From positions 1 through 64,000 of the forward strand of contig RSEH01000021.1 in assembly GCA_006503475.1 (NCBI GenBank): a DNA stretch of 64,000 nt. Reading direction: 5' to 3'. The first letter of the stretch is position 1. The number at the start of each line of letters is the position of its first letter. Positions 9,975-19,288 of this stretch are shown here, one piece after another. This DNA is from Stentor roeselii (Eukaryota; Ciliophora; Heterotrichea; Heterotrichida; Stentoridae). The position numbers and the translations under genes were made by a program. The notes below the pieces were generated by a model. The model worked only from the letters and a program-made list of their open reading frames with translations. It had not been told where the DNA came from and did no database searches.

Positions 9975-10473
9975 TTATTAGATTATTGAAGGTTATTTGG
10001 AATTCCAGGGTGTTAGGGGTGAGAATATTCGGGAAGTATAAGGAGTGGATTTGGAGGGTTTGAGGGTTGGAATTGGCCATTGGATGAGATGTTTTGGGAT
10101 TTTAGGTGATGAATAAGGGATTTTGGGGTGAAGAGTTTATTATCAACTAATAAATAATATATATCAAAGTTACTTCATATAAATAACTACGAAGCATGTT
10201 ATTTAAGAATCCTGCTAATTTATGAGCTATTTTTCTAAACTTTAATCAGATTCTTTCGTAGGTATAATCAATTTCTCTAATTATTTATTATTGTAGCCAA
10301 AATTATGAATCGAAGGTAAAGATCTTTCTAAAATTCTCTAAAATCCCTAAAAATTCCCTTAAACCCACAATAAATCTAAAAACTAACCCAATTTCTCCCA
10401 AACCCCAAAATCCTTCTTTCATTCCCAATCACTTCCCAACACCTAATAAAGCATAATCCATTTATAATCTTTT
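9975..10473. other. Divergent intergenic region
   Basis: About 500 bases between the DUSP gene (minus) and the C2 gene (plus). It holds no supported gene. A GC-skewed run of G-rich to C-rich sequence (9980-10140 and 10320-10450) mirrors the two upstream regions. TTTATAATC lies 15 bases before the C2 start. Confidence 0.5.
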
Positions 10474-11187
10474 ATGGCCACAGGACATTCAGGACACTCA
10501 GCCCATTCAGCCCACTCCGGAAGTTTGGTAGTTCGTCCAATCTGCGCAAAACTAACCCGTGACACCGAGACCTTCGGTAAGATGGACCCATACTGCAAAG
10601 TGATCCTGGGAGGCCAGAACCAGCGTTCAAAAGTTGCAGACGGAGCAGGAAAGTTCCCAAATTGGTCAGATCAGTTTGTATTTAAGAGGACTCATGAAGA
10701 CACTTTGACTGTAGAGGTCTGGGACTACGACAGCGCATCTCAAGACGACCTGATTGGCTCAGCGACTGTCGCTATTAGTAGAGTCACTGGAAGTCATAAT
10801 TGGGAAGATTGGATACAGATCACTCATCATGGAAGACCTGCTGGAGAAGTCAGAGTCAGCTGCACTTGGACACCTGATGCTGGGCATGGAGATCAGCATG
10901 CGCATGGAGCAAACCCTGCTTATCCGGGATACCCTCAGCCTGGATACCCTCCTGCTGGATATCCCCCACAGGGAGGCTATCCCGCTTACCCTCCTGCTGG
11001 ATACCCTCCTGCTGGATACCCTCCTGCTGGATATCCCCCTGCTGGATATCCCCCTGCTGGATATCCTCCTGCCGGGTACCCTCCTCAACCAGGTTATCCC
11101 CCTGCTGGATATCCTCCTCAGCCAGGCTATCCTCCTGCGGGTTACCCACCTGCTGGATATCCTTACCCTGGGTATCCTCCCCAATAA
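10474..11187 (+). CDS. C2-domain protein with G-Y-P-P-A repeat tail
   Basis: A 237-residue protein. Residues about 16-130 form one C2 domain: an [10 protein letters not shown] first strand, D-P-Y-C-K-V-I-L, then [14 protein letters not shown]. The acidic residues of both calcium loops are present, so calcium-dependent membrane binding is likely. Residues about 150-237 are a tail of some 17 G-Y-P-P-A units. Tails of this kind occur on annexins and small C2 proteins and tend to self-associate. There is no transmembrane segment or signal peptide. A His/Ser-rich N-terminus (G-H-S-G-H-S-A-H-S) precedes the C2. The tail DNA is a degenerate 15-bp tandem repeat. Likely a calcium-responsive membrane-associated scaffold; the partner is unknown. 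Confidence 0.88.
   Translation: MATGHSGHSAHSAHSGSLVVRPICAKLTRDTETFGKMDPYCKVILGGQNQRSKVADGAGKFPNWSDQFVFKRTHEDTLTVEVWDYDSASQDDLIGSATVAISRVTGSHNWEDWIQITHHGRPAGEVRVSCTWTPDAGHGDQHAHGANPAYPGYPQPGYPPAGYPPQGGYPAYPPAGYPPAGYPPAGYPPAGYPPAGYPPAGYPPQPGYPPAGYPPQPGYPPAGYPPAGYPYPGYPPQ
10925..11187 (+). repeat. 15-bp coding tandem repeat
   Basis: Degenerate copies of GGATATCCTCCTGCT encode G-Y-P-P-A. Some units are extended by Gln-Pro or replaced by Y-P-Y-P-G. Reverse and alternate frames also stay open because of the repeat, which explains several overlapping spurious frames. Confidence 0.9.
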
Positions 11188-12110
11188 TAAGTCCTAGTTA
11201 TGCTAGTAGTTAATATCATTTCAGAATTCATAAAAATTTAAAGAAAATAAGCATTTTAGTAGTTTATTGAATTATATCAGTTGAAATCCATATAAATAAA
11301 TTATATGATACTTGAGTTCAATGATTAAAATATTTCATGATACTTAAGAATTATTTTGGTTGAGTTAAAAGACTCAGTTCAATATATGAATATTTTCTTC
11401 ACAGAGATGCATAATCACTTTACTAATCAACTCCAATATTCATAAATTTTGAATCATAAAGAATTCAATGCACTAGTAATTACCCCTGTTTACTGATAAA
11501 GTTAAATATATAAACTATTAGATAAATTCATTAAGATTAATATAAACTAAATATATTTCATCGAATAAAATAATATACTAATTGGATTCATATCTAGCAA
11601 AAAAAAGGTTTAGTAACTCAATCTCAAGTATTTCATATAATTTTCTTAAATAATCAAAGTGATTCTAAGTTCACTGCATTCAATTAATACTTTTGATTAT
11701 ATATATAAAACTTTCTCAAACTTTTTTAATTGAGATGATAACATTAACCATCATACCCTATACATAAAATCCATAGTTTAAAAGATACTTTACTAATGTC
11801 TATATTTACAACATATAATAGTATAATTCAAACTGTTCTTTATAATCCCCAAACTCCAATCATAATAAAATTTTCTGAAATGAAGAAACTTTTCCATCAT
11901 AAACCTCAAAAATTCTTTAAATTAAATAAAATCCACTTCCCCTTAAAATCCCTAAACCTTAAAACAACCAAATCCAAACAAACCAATAAACTAAGCCAAA
12001 ATTCATCAAAGTCATAAAAATTTTCTACTTTTTTGAAACATTCTCCCACATGAACTATCTAAAATCATTTAAATATTTCGACATCTTATCACCTTTCACC
12101 ACATATTAAA
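11188..12110. other. AT-rich intergenic region
   Basis: About 920 bases without a supported gene. A 73-codon frame at 11796-12017 is rich in Lys, Asn, Phe and Pro, has no homology I recognise, and sits in sequence of non-coding composition. No tRNA or clear ncRNA was seen. Confidence 0.6.
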
Positions 12111-12707
12111 ATGGAAGACGAACTTAATCAACAATCAGCCAAATCTTTCTTTCGAACCATGGGGAAATCAAACAGCTCCAACGCCCAAGTTCAAATACTT
12201 GAACGAGACGCGATAATCCGTTTATACGAGAAGACCAACGAGGAGAACCTTACCCGAATCGAGAAGCTTAAAGCCACAATAAAAGATCAAAAAGAAACCA
12301 TTCAGAGCCTTCAAAACCAGCTCAACGACAAAGAAGAAAAAATGTCTTCAGTCAACCTTCTATTAGAAAAGATAAAAACCTTAGAATCCGACAAACAATT
12401 CCTCAAACAAAGAATAAGTGTCTTGATATCCGCTAAAAGTTCTTCAAACACTCCAAAGTCCTTAACTCCCAGAACACAAACAACAAGCATAGCAGATGAC
12501 TCATCAGGAGTAGAGCATCCAAAACATAATTCAACTTTCACAAAGTTAAGTACTTCTGTTTCTAAAAGTCTTCTAAAAATGCAAGATCCTAGTCCTTCGA
12601 ATTTTTCATCAATGCAAGCTCCATTGTTGAAGCTTACTAGTACTAAAGTGCAGTCTTTAGTAAGGCCTCCAGTGAATTCGAGTTATTTGCCATCATATCA
12701 CCCGTGA
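12111..12707 (+). CDS. Short coiled-coil protein of unknown function
   Basis: A 198-residue protein. Residues about 27-110 form a continuous coiled coil (R-L-Y-E-K-T-N-E-E-N-L-T-R-I-E-K-L-K, then Q-N-Q-L-N-D-K-E-E-K). A Ser/Thr/Pro-rich disordered tail carries several S-P and T-P sites. No known domain is recognised; such proteins are common at ciliate cortex and basal bodies, but that is only an inference. It is one of two genes here that end in TGA, and an in-frame TAA follows three codons later. The next gene on the strand starts 54 bases downstream. Confidence 0.7.
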   Translation: MEDELNQQSAKSFFRTMGKSNSSNAQVQILERDAIIRLYEKTNEENLTRIEKLKATIKDQKETIQSLQNQLNDKEEKMSSVNLLLEKIKTLESDKQFLKQRISVLISAKSSSNTPKSLTPRTQTTSIADDSSGVEHPKHNSTFTKLSTSVSKSLLKMQDPSPSNFSSMQAPLLKLTSTKVQSLVRPPVNSSYLPSYHP

Positions 12708-12761
12708 GGTGCGTCTTAAGATTAACTAAGGATAACGTTATGGAGTGTCTTATAAAGAATA

Positions 12762-13211
12762 ATGGAACGTAGAGCTTACCATGACGTGATGCCAAAAACT
12801 CCTTATTATAGGACTGATGGATCTGGAAGGGATAGTTATATTGCTTATGATAATGGAGGCACCTTTCAACCCATGATGAAAATTCTTTCTCATAAAAAAC
12901 CTTGCTCGAGACCTAACAGTGCAGTTTCTAAGTCTTCTGCCAAATCGCTTCATTATAATTCGGATGGATCTGGAAGAGACTCGTATATCAGGGTCAGTGA
13001 TGGAGGACTGCATAATTCTGCGAAACCTTGCTACTTTTTGAAATCTTTTCAACAGAGCTTGAGAAATTATCACCCTATCAAATCTAGTAACGACATATTT
13101 ACGTGGACTCAGTCGAACTGGCAAACATCCAAAGAACGTTTATTCTCCCGAAACTCTCACCGTAAAGTGAAAGACTGTGTGAGTCGTTTGTTTAAAACTA
13201 AGTTCCCTTAA
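12762..13211 (+). CDS. Small basic protein with two D-G-S-G-R-D-S-Y-I motifs
   Basis: A 149-residue protein with two copies, at residues about 18-33 and 67-82, of Y-x-(T/S)-D-G-S-G-R-D-S-Y-I followed after a few residues by D-(N/G)-G-G. I recall this motif from uncharacterised proteins of flagellated and ciliated protists; a structural role on ciliary or cortical microtubules is plausible but not shown. It is basic and has no coiled coil, membrane segment or signal peptide. The start ATG lies in AATA-ATG. The gene ends in TAA only 4 bases before the ATG of the next gene on the same strand. Confidence 0.72.
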   Translation: MERRAYHDVMPKTPYYRTDGSGRDSYIAYDNGGTFQPMMKILSHKKPCSRPNSAVSKSSAKSLHYNSDGSGRDSYIRVSDGGLHNSAKPCYFLKSFQQSLRNYHPIKSSNDIFTWTQSNWQTSKERLFSRNSHRKVKDCVSRLFKTKFP

Positions 13212-13215
13212 TAAT

Positions 13216-13908
13216 ATGTCAGTCAAAAGTTTAGTCTCTTTTGGTGCCATGATTCTTGCAAGCACAGCAGGAGTCTTTATATGGCGCAAGCGAAAAAACC
13301 AAGGTTCCGACTTCCTTCAGCGTCAAATCCTAACACGAGAAAGCTACAAAGAAATCACTTCAACAATCCGTTTAAAATACTCCCAAAAATATTGGCCGCA
13401 AGTGAAAAAATTCCGAATAGAAAGACGAACTTATTCCCCATCCTCACAAATTTACCACAACATCGTCGTCAACTTTCAAAAAATCATCAAAAAATTAATC
13501 GACGAAAGCACGGCTGAGGTCTTAAAAGACTTTCGAGTCTCAAAAGAAATCTTTGAAGAATCTGTCAATTTTTATGATGAAGACCCTGAACTTAAGGAAT
13601 ACGGCGAAAACTTGATAAAAGCAATTCCTGAAGAAACGAATAAAAGTGTTCTTAGCCGTGCTTTGACTAACGAAATTTTAAGATATTTTTCGAATCGACT
13701 GAAAGAGAAGAATTCTGAATGTATTGAACTTGATGATTATTTGCTTAGTACGAGTGAAATTGAGGATGAGATCTTTAAGAGGTATAATGTGGAAATGGAA
13801 GAACTTACTTTTGCGGTTGAGGAGTATAAAGAATATCTGCATGAAATTGTTGATGATATGAAAAGAGAAACTTCGACTTTGATGGTCACTGGCGATGACT
13901 CGTTTTAA
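13216..13908 (+). CDS. Membrane-anchored helical protein of unknown function
   Basis: A 230-residue protein. Residues 6-22 are a hydrophobic segment followed by W-R-K-R-K, which fits an N-terminal membrane anchor with the rest in the cytosol. The remainder is predicted helical and rich in Glu and Lys, with no family I recognise. The start lies 4 bases after the preceding gene's stop (TAA-TAAT-ATG), so any promoter must lie inside the upstream gene, or the two share a transcript. The Met-Ser-Val-Lys start is the only ATG near the hydrophobic segment. Confidence 0.7.
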   Translation: MSVKSLVSFGAMILASTAGVFIWRKRKNQGSDFLQRQILTRESYKEITSTIRLKYSQKYWPQVKKFRIERRTYSPSSQIYHNIVVNFQKIIKKLIDESTAEVLKDFRVSKEIFEESVNFYDEDPELKEYGENLIKAIPEETNKSVLSRALTNEILRYFSNRLKEKNSECIELDDYLLSTSEIEDEIFKRYNVEMEELTFAVEEYKEYLHEIVDDMKRETSTLMVTGDDSF

Positions 13909-14188
13909 GGTTAGTATAAATAGTAGAATAAGACTCTGCTTCAGATGGTTATTGTAGTTTGATATGTTTTAGTGGTTTTAATGGTGATGAACAGGGTTAA
14001 GTTTCGATAGGTCTTTTTTGGAGTGGGTATTTTAAAGCATTTCAATCTCATAAAAGATTTTCTATTCAATCTCGATCCAAGCTCCAGTTACCTAAAGAGT
14101 CAGGCCAAGAGAAAGCTTTTGAAGGACATCGAATATTTCTAACCATGTATTCTTAAGAGCCCATTGGGGAAATACTAAGATACGGGAA

Positions 14189-14608
14189 TTAATAAGGTGA
14201 CCTTGATCTATGACGAGGGCTTCTTCTTCTAGGACTTCTTTCTCTATAATCATCTCTTCTATTATATCTTTGAGGACTACGTCTTCCATTCCCTCTGGAA
14301 GAATTCCCACCAGCTCGGCGTGGGCCTCTAGAGTCACGAGCTTTTTCAACTCTGATTTTCCTTCCATCAATTTCTGATTCATTCATTTTTTCAATGGCAC
14401 GTTCAGCATCTCGCTGATCTTCAAAAGTCACGAAGCCGAATCCGCGAGATTTTTTTGAGTTAGGATCTTTGATAATCTTAGTACTGACTATAGTCCCATA
14501 GGCCTTGAATTTGTTTTCGAGGTCAATTTCGTCTGTATTATAGCTTAAGTTGCTTACATATAGGTTTGTACCTTCAGATTTCCGATCTTGTCTCGGAGAG
14601 CTCGACAT
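14189..14608 (-). CDS. SR-type RNA-binding protein (RRM plus Arg/Ser tail)
   Basis: A 139-residue protein with one RRM at residues about 15-90. RNP2 is L-Y-V-S-N-L and RNP1 is R-G-F-G-F-V-T-F, both with the aromatic RNA-binding residues. The tail is Arg/Gly-rich, then Arg/Ser-Pro-rich (S-P-R-R-R-S-P-R-H-R-S-R-S-P-Y). This layout matches small SR and Tra2-like splicing factors, which act on nuclear pre-mRNA; in a genome with 15-nt introns such factors may help exon definition. The stop is TAA. A frame in another phase at 14092-14382 is a shadow. Confidence 0.88.
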   Translation of the reverse strand: MSSSPRQDRKSEGTNLYVSNLSYNTDEIDLENKFKAYGTIVSTKIIKDPNSKKSRGFGFVTFEDQRDAERAIEKMNESEIDGRKIRVEKARDSRGPRRAGGNSSRGNGRRSPQRYNRRDDYRERSPRRRSPRHRSRSPY

Positions 14609-14963
14609 ATTTTATTGGCTTAGGAACCATTTCGATGAAAAAGTCTTAAATTTTTATGAGATTCTTTAGGAAAGATTTTAGTCAGGTTGAATTTGGAAGA
14701 ATGACGGGAAAATACTTGGACTTTACAAAAGTTATCAGAAAATTTTTTTGGTTTATCAAGAATTCCCGGTTTCGAGGTTTCAGAGAAAATCTGAGATTTT
14801 CGTTAATTTTTTGAATAATCATACAACACCCAAGATTTTCCTTATTAGTTTTAGTAACTCAACAGAAAATCCTTAGATTTTGTTTATTTCAAGATTTTAA
14901 GTAGAGTTTCAAGAATTATATATGAATTTTATTTGTAAATTTTTGTCAAGGCTTAATAACTAA
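14609..14963. other. Intergenic region
   Basis: About 355 AT-rich bases between two minus-strand genes, with no frame or RNA gene I can support. It presumably holds the SR-gene promoter and the 3' end signals of nothing larger than a short UTR. Confidence 0.5.
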
Positions 14964-15776
14964 CTATAATTTAGGAAATACTGGTTTTGTTTTCTGTATC
15001 TGGGCAGCCATAGCGACTTGGGTGTCAGTAGAAAGAGTCGCCCAGGAATTCCAATAAGCTGCAAAGTTAAGAGCTTCGTCGACGGTATTGTCTCTGGTGA
15101 AGTTGAGATTTGTTTTACATCCAATTATAGCGACAGGGCTTTTTTCAGCAATTTCTTGTGCTAAGTTCAGAGCGGCTTTTAAAGTTTCATCATAAGTATC
15201 AAAAACCATCGAAAACATCCCATTTTTTCTCGCTTCTTTAGCCCCAGCATTTCTTCCTGTGTAAACCATTTCTCTTAACCAAGAGTTATTGCCGACCAAC
15301 TTTGGAAGTCTTTGTATGCTTCCAATGTCTGAGGCCATACCGTAGGCAATTTCTTTTATAGATACAACTGTCGACTTGCTGCAGTATCTGATGTCTGTTG
15401 CAGAAATCAAGTCAACACCTACACCTAGACAGTATCCACTGACTGCAGCGATGACTGGTTTTCTACAGAGATCTATGGAATTGATAGAATTTTGAAGTTT
15501 TTTAATTACTCGATATCGAGCAATCGCAGCTCTAGCTGAGTCTTCAGATTCCACTTTACCAATCTCATTAAAAGCAGAATAGTCCATTCCTGCAGTAAAA
15601 GCTTTCTCATTTCCTGTTAATACAATAGCTCTTATCTCTGTGTTAGAACTTAACTCCTCAAAGGCTTTTCGAAGTTCTTCATACATTTCTAGGTTAACTG
15701 CATTAAGTTTGCTTTCCCTGAATAATGTAATTTGAGCAACTGATGGGAAAGGGTAAGTTATTTTGATAGTTTCCAT
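14964..15776 (-). CDS. ECH1: Delta(3,5)-Delta(2,4)-dienoyl-CoA isomerase
   Basis: A 270-residue crotonase-fold protein. The active-site series is that of ECH1 rather than plain enoyl-CoA hydratase: G-V-D-L (Asp), then I-K-E-I (Glu), then A-S-D-I-G (Asp), about residues 130-160, within A-T-D-I-R-Y-C and I-Q-R-L-P-K. The oxyanion-hole A-G-M-D-Y near 62 is present. It isomerises dienoyl-CoA in oxidation of unsaturated fatty acids with odd-numbered double bonds. The C-terminus ends P-K-L, a weak variant of the peroxisomal PTS1 signal; no N-terminal mitochondrial presequence is seen. I chose the ATG at 15776 (M-E-T-I-K); the frame extends four codons upstream only to a TTG. Confidence 0.88.
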   Translation of the reverse strand: METIKITYPFPSVAQITLFRESKLNAVNLEMYEELRKAFEELSSNTEIRAIVLTGNEKAFTAGMDYSAFNEIGKVESEDSARAAIARYRVIKKLQNSINSIDLCRKPVIAAVSGYCLGVGVDLISATDIRYCSKSTVVSIKEIAYGMASDIGSIQRLPKLVGNNSWLREMVYTGRNAGAKEARKNGMFSMVFDTYDETLKAALNLAQEIAEKSPVAIIGCKTNLNFTRDNTVDEALNFAAYWNSWATLSTDTQVAMAAQIQKTKPVFPKL

Positions 15777-16346
15777 TTTTATCAACAATCTAATTTTGAA
15801 TGAATTTCGCTTGAATTTGAAAGAATTTGTTAGGTTTTTTCATGGATTTCAAGAGATTTTGTTAATTCCATGCATTGGTGTTAGAAGATAATTAGCTTAC
15901 CTGGCTTTTCTATTAAAATTTATTTTGAAGTTGGCACTTTCTAAAATTGGAAAGATTGGGGGTTGTAAGTTTTAAACATAGGATAAAACTGCTTATTTTA
16001 TAAAATTTTACAAAATTTAGTTAGTTACTTCATAATTTAGGCTGAAAAATGAATTAGCAAAGGTAATATTTTTTTGGATAATTTTAATATCTTCAATAAT
16101 GTGATATTGATGATGAGAATTTGAAGGATTTTAAAATTAGTTTGGCTTCAATTTACCTACTTTGACGAAATTAATTCTTAAATTTTAAGAATTTTTGTGT
16201 TTAAATGCAAATATCTTTAATTCTTAGAGGTTTCATTTTATGATTGCAAACAATTAACACTAAAAGTAAAATCTCTAGAATCTTGTCTTAAATAAAAAAA
16301 AACTAAAATAGTATTAAATTTGGGTTTCTAATCTATACTAACTTAT
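15777..16346. other. AT-rich intergenic region
   Basis: About 570 bases. I see no supported gene, repeat or RNA here. Confidence 0.55.
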
Positions 16347-17456
16347 TTATGAACTACTGTTTGGTATTGTCTGAAGTAAAATATTGATCAGATCTTGTGC
16401 ATATCCGATAAAATCATCATATTTCCTTGACATACTTTTGAAGTGTATTGTAAGATCGATTTGGAACAATCTAAGATTATCGAATTTGTCTTTAAGTACA
16501 TGTTCAAATTTTGAAGTCTTTTCTTTAATCTCTGTCTTAATCTCAGACACATCCTCTTTCAATTCTGTAATCTCTGTCTTAATTTCCCACATATCCTCTT
16601 TCAATTCTTTAATCTCAGCCTTAACCTCACACATATCTTCTTTCAATTCTGTAATCTCTGTCTTAATTTCCCACATATCCTCTTTCAATTCTTTAATCTC
16701 AGCCTTAACCTCACACATATCTTCTTTTAATTCTTTAATCTCTGTCTTAACTTCACACATATCCTCTTTCAATTCTTTAATCTCAGCCTTAACCTCACAC
16801 ATATCTTCTTTTAATTCTTTAATCTCTGCTTTTAATTCTTTAATCTCTGTCTTAACTTCACACATATCCGTTTTCAATTCTTTAATTTCCTCTTTGATTT
16901 CCTCTTTCAAAGAAAATAACTTTTTATCAATTCCTTGATTAATTTTATCTAATTGCTCACTAAACAATTTCTTGAAAAAATCTTCGTTCAGTTGATTTAC
17001 ATTCGATGCTTTTTCTTCTTTCTGAATTTTATTTAATATTGAGTAAATCTCTTCGATGGATTTAAAATGACTACTCAAGTTTTGATCTTGACTTCTTTTC
17101 GATTCTTCGAAGGTACTTTGCAATTTAACTAAACTTTTTTCAAGAATGTTCAATTTTTCGTGAAATTCACTTCGAATTGAAAAGTTTTCTTGTTTATACC
17201 TGTTCAATGTTTCTACCAAACTATCGACCTTGCTTTGAAGAACTTGGAATTCAATTTTTTCGTTCAGACAAGCTCTTGAGTTTAATTCAATACTTGACTC
17301 ATTTTCAATGACCTCTTCTAATCCTGCTTTCAACAATAACGATAGACCATCCATCTCTTCCTCTAGTATGTCTTTAGTCTGCTGCCTTGTTAAATCTTGA
17401 GGAGGTACTTCTTTCTTTTGTTTACGTTTCGTATCTTTAGATCGGGATGATTTCAT
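16347..17456 (-). CDS. Coiled-coil protein with 14-residue tandem repeats
   Basis: A 369-residue protein. The first 15 residues are basic, then a long coiled coil follows. Residues about 185-310 are a run of the 14-residue unit E-L-K-E-D-M-(C/W)-E-(V/I)-K-(A/T)-E-I-K, two heptads long. Units with Cys-Val and with Trp-Ile alternate in places, pointing to growth by copying of 28-residue pairs. Hydrophobic positions hold the heptad register throughout, so the product should be a long rod. No family is recognised and the function is unknown. The DNA is a 42-bp minisatellite that keeps the opposite strand open as well (16384-16938), which I treat as an artefact. Confidence 0.75.
   Translation of the reverse strand: MKSSRSKDTKRKQKKEVPPQDLTRQQTKDILEEEMDGLSLLLKAGLEEVIENESSIELNSRACLNEKIEFQVLQSKVDSLVETLNRYKQENFSIRSEFHEKLNILEKSLVKLQSTFEESKRSQDQNLSSHFKSIEEIYSILNKIQKEEKASNVNQLNEDFFKKLFSEQLDKINQGIDKKLFSLKEEIKEEIKELKTDMCEVKTEIKELKAEIKELKEDMCEVKAEIKELKEDMCEVKTEIKELKEDMCEVKAEIKELKEDMWEIKTEITELKEDMCEVKAEIKELKEDMWEIKTEITELKEDVSEIKTEIKEKTSKFEHVLKDKFDNLRLFQIDLTIHFKSMSRKYDDFIGYAQDLINILLQTIPNSSS
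16531..16890 (-). repeat. 42-bp coding tandem repeat with 84-bp higher-order unit
   Basis: Roughly eight to nine 42-bp units encode a 14-residue double heptad. Neighbouring pairs are almost identical over 84 bp, so unequal exchange or slippage by two units is likely. Confidence 0.85.
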
Positions 17457-17648
17457 TTATATTGAAGATGAGAAAATGATACTATATGATATGAGTTTAG
17501 ATAATTTCATTCCCTTTGATATCGAAGCAAGATCATTTATTGTTTTAGAAATAAACTGAGGAGATATGGGCTATGTACAGTTTTATATAATTAAAAACTC
17601 AATTGCGAGATTATAGGAATGCACAATAATAAAATTATTTTATATAGG

Positions 17649-17713
17649 TTTGGATCAGCTCTCTGTCTGTAATCTAATGGTTCAAACGACATGATTATAT
17701 ATAACAAATTTTT
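17649..17713. repeat. Left terminal inverted repeat
   Basis: Pairs with 18842-18906 in inverted orientation. The longest exact block is TAATCTAATGG, and the flanking matches are broken by substitutions and one small gap. Confidence 0.72.
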
Positions 17714-18383
17714 AAGGAATGGCTTTTGAATTTTTTGAGAGAAAATAAATATCATAAGAATTAAAGTTCGTAATAACTAGTGTTATATATGATAATTTTA
17801 TAAAATTTGATTATTTTCAAAGATTCTAATGAATTTTCACTGTAAAAATAATATTCCAACTATATATTTATCATTTTTTGGCTCATAACTTAAAATGTTA
17901 TATAAATACGCATAATTATTATGCAGAGGTTTTGAAATAAAGTATTATTAATACTTATAAAACTAAGATTAATTTCTCAAGTTAAAGTCGAAAAGAATCT
18001 AATCATTTTACCTTGGCTGTCTTCATATATTTAACTTAAATGTAAAGAATAGATTTATTTGAAATTAAGATTACTGATGAAAAATCCTTAGAATGGTGTC
18101 AGGATTTCGAGAACATAAACTTTGAACCAGTTTGCTTAAAGTGTGAAAGGAAATGGAATATAAATTTAAAAAGCTTGAATATCAATGCAAAAATACCAAA
18201 TACCTAGCTTGGATATCATTAACAGTAAAAACCTTGTTTGAAATGCGAAATTATCAATTCAAATACTGATTTTCTAATATTTGAATTGACAATCAAGAGT
18301 TTAAATTATAGCTTAAAAATACAATATGATTGCCTCAGCTTTAAGTTATTGGTTAATTTAGGGCATTAGCTACTGTATTTTAT

Positions 18384-18540
18384 CTTCAAGACACAAGCTT
18401 ATCTATTGGAGATGAAGGAAAAATTGTAGAGGTCGATGAATGTTGTATGGTTAAAAGGGAATATAGTAAAGAAAGAATTATTAAAGAGAATATTGGATTA
18501 TTGGAGGGATTGTAAAAGGAAATAATTCATTAAAATAGTT
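18384..18540 (+). pseudogene. Transposase remnant (IS1595/Merlin type)
   Basis: One frame reads D-T-S-L-S-I-G-D-E-G-K-I-V-E-V-D-E-C-C and on through K-R-E-Y. A frameshift near 18495 is needed to continue into W-I-I-G-G-I-V-K-G-N-N-S, then a TAG follows. The Asp of V-D-E is the expected first residue of the catalytic triad. Later catalytic parts cannot be placed with confidence. Confidence 0.65.
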
Positions 18541-18841
18541 TTATTATTCTCCTTGTTTCTTCTTGTTATTGATTCAACGTTTAATTTCGTTTAACGTAGC
18601 CTCTATTGTATTTTATGCACCTGATTCACAAGATTATCATTTTTTTTTCAAGTAACTTTATAAAAAATATAGTATTTTGATAATCAGATATTTATTTCTG
18701 CATGCTTTTTAAATTAAAAGTCCAAAGCAATCTTGTTAAAGTAGTAGGATATCTGCAAGAATGAGCATGAATCAACTTACTTCGAATCTCTTTATTCAGT
18801 CAAAATTATAAGAAGGCTTTTTCATCAAAGAAAAGATCTTC

Positions 18842-18906
18842 AAAATTTGAATATATAATTAGGTCATTTGGACCATTAGATTATAGATATGCATGGGTCA
18901 TCCAAA
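18842..18906. repeat. Right terminal inverted repeat
   Basis: Reverse complement of the left end at 17649-17713, with about four-fifths of positions matching by eye. Confidence 0.72.
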
Positions 18907-19288
18907 AAATTGAAAAAATGATTTTCTTGATGGTGCACCTATAATTTTTCAATTAAATTATATTTTGATATTAAAATTATAGAAATTCTAAACCTCCTCC
19001 GTTATTTCCAAAATATTCAAATGATCTAATGTTAAGAATTGATGAAGAATGAGTATGTACAAATTGACTCAACAATGATGAAGATACGAATCTTTTATAC
19101 TGTAAAGCCTTCTAAATCTTTAATAATAAAATCCCTTCCTATAAATTCTCATTCTTTTATTAGATTCAACAACCCAACATAAAAAAATCTCAAATTCAAC
19201 AAATTTTTCCATTCTCCGATCCAATCCATCCTGAAATCCTTCAAATCCTCAAAAAAAACTTCTCCCACTTCCCCAATAAACTAAAAAA
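18907..19288. other. Intergenic region before CEP41
   Basis: About 380 AT-rich bases with no gene I can support. The last 100 bases are C/A-rich, as upstream of several genes here. Confidence 0.5.

Larger units (their letters stand above)
17649..18906 (+). mobile_element. Relic DNA transposon, IS1595/Merlin-like, with 65-bp inverted ends
   Basis: Bases 17649-17713 and 18842-18906 form imperfect inverted repeats of about 65 bp. The reverse complement of the right end matches the left end over TTTGGAT, then TAATCTAATGG, then CAAA-GAC, then ATTATATAT and CAAATTTT. Between them lie broken coding traces on the plus strand. A C-x-x-C segment near 18129 and a second near 18237 could be zinc-ribbon remains. 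Near 18390-18530 is G-K-I-V-E-V-D-E-C-C, then after a frameshift W-I-I-G-G-I-V-K-G, the pattern around the first catalytic Asp of IS1595/Merlin transposases. The element is about 1.26 kb, a usual size for Merlin. Stops and frameshifts make it inactive. No clear target-site duplication could be read. Confidence 0.72.

Noticed and set aside
10754-11197. Several overlapping frames in the G-Y-P-P-A region
   Set aside because: They stay open only because the 15-bp repeat has no stop in any frame; the C2 frame has the domain.
11796-12017. 73-codon frame, Lys/Asn/Pro-rich
   Set aside because: Composition is that of intergenic sequence, there is no similarity, and it has no typical start context.
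16384-16938. 184-codon plus-strand frame of hydrophobic repeats opposite the coiled-coil gene
   Set aside because: It is the mirror of the 42-bp repeat; the minus frame is longer and has coiled-coil heptads and proper ends.
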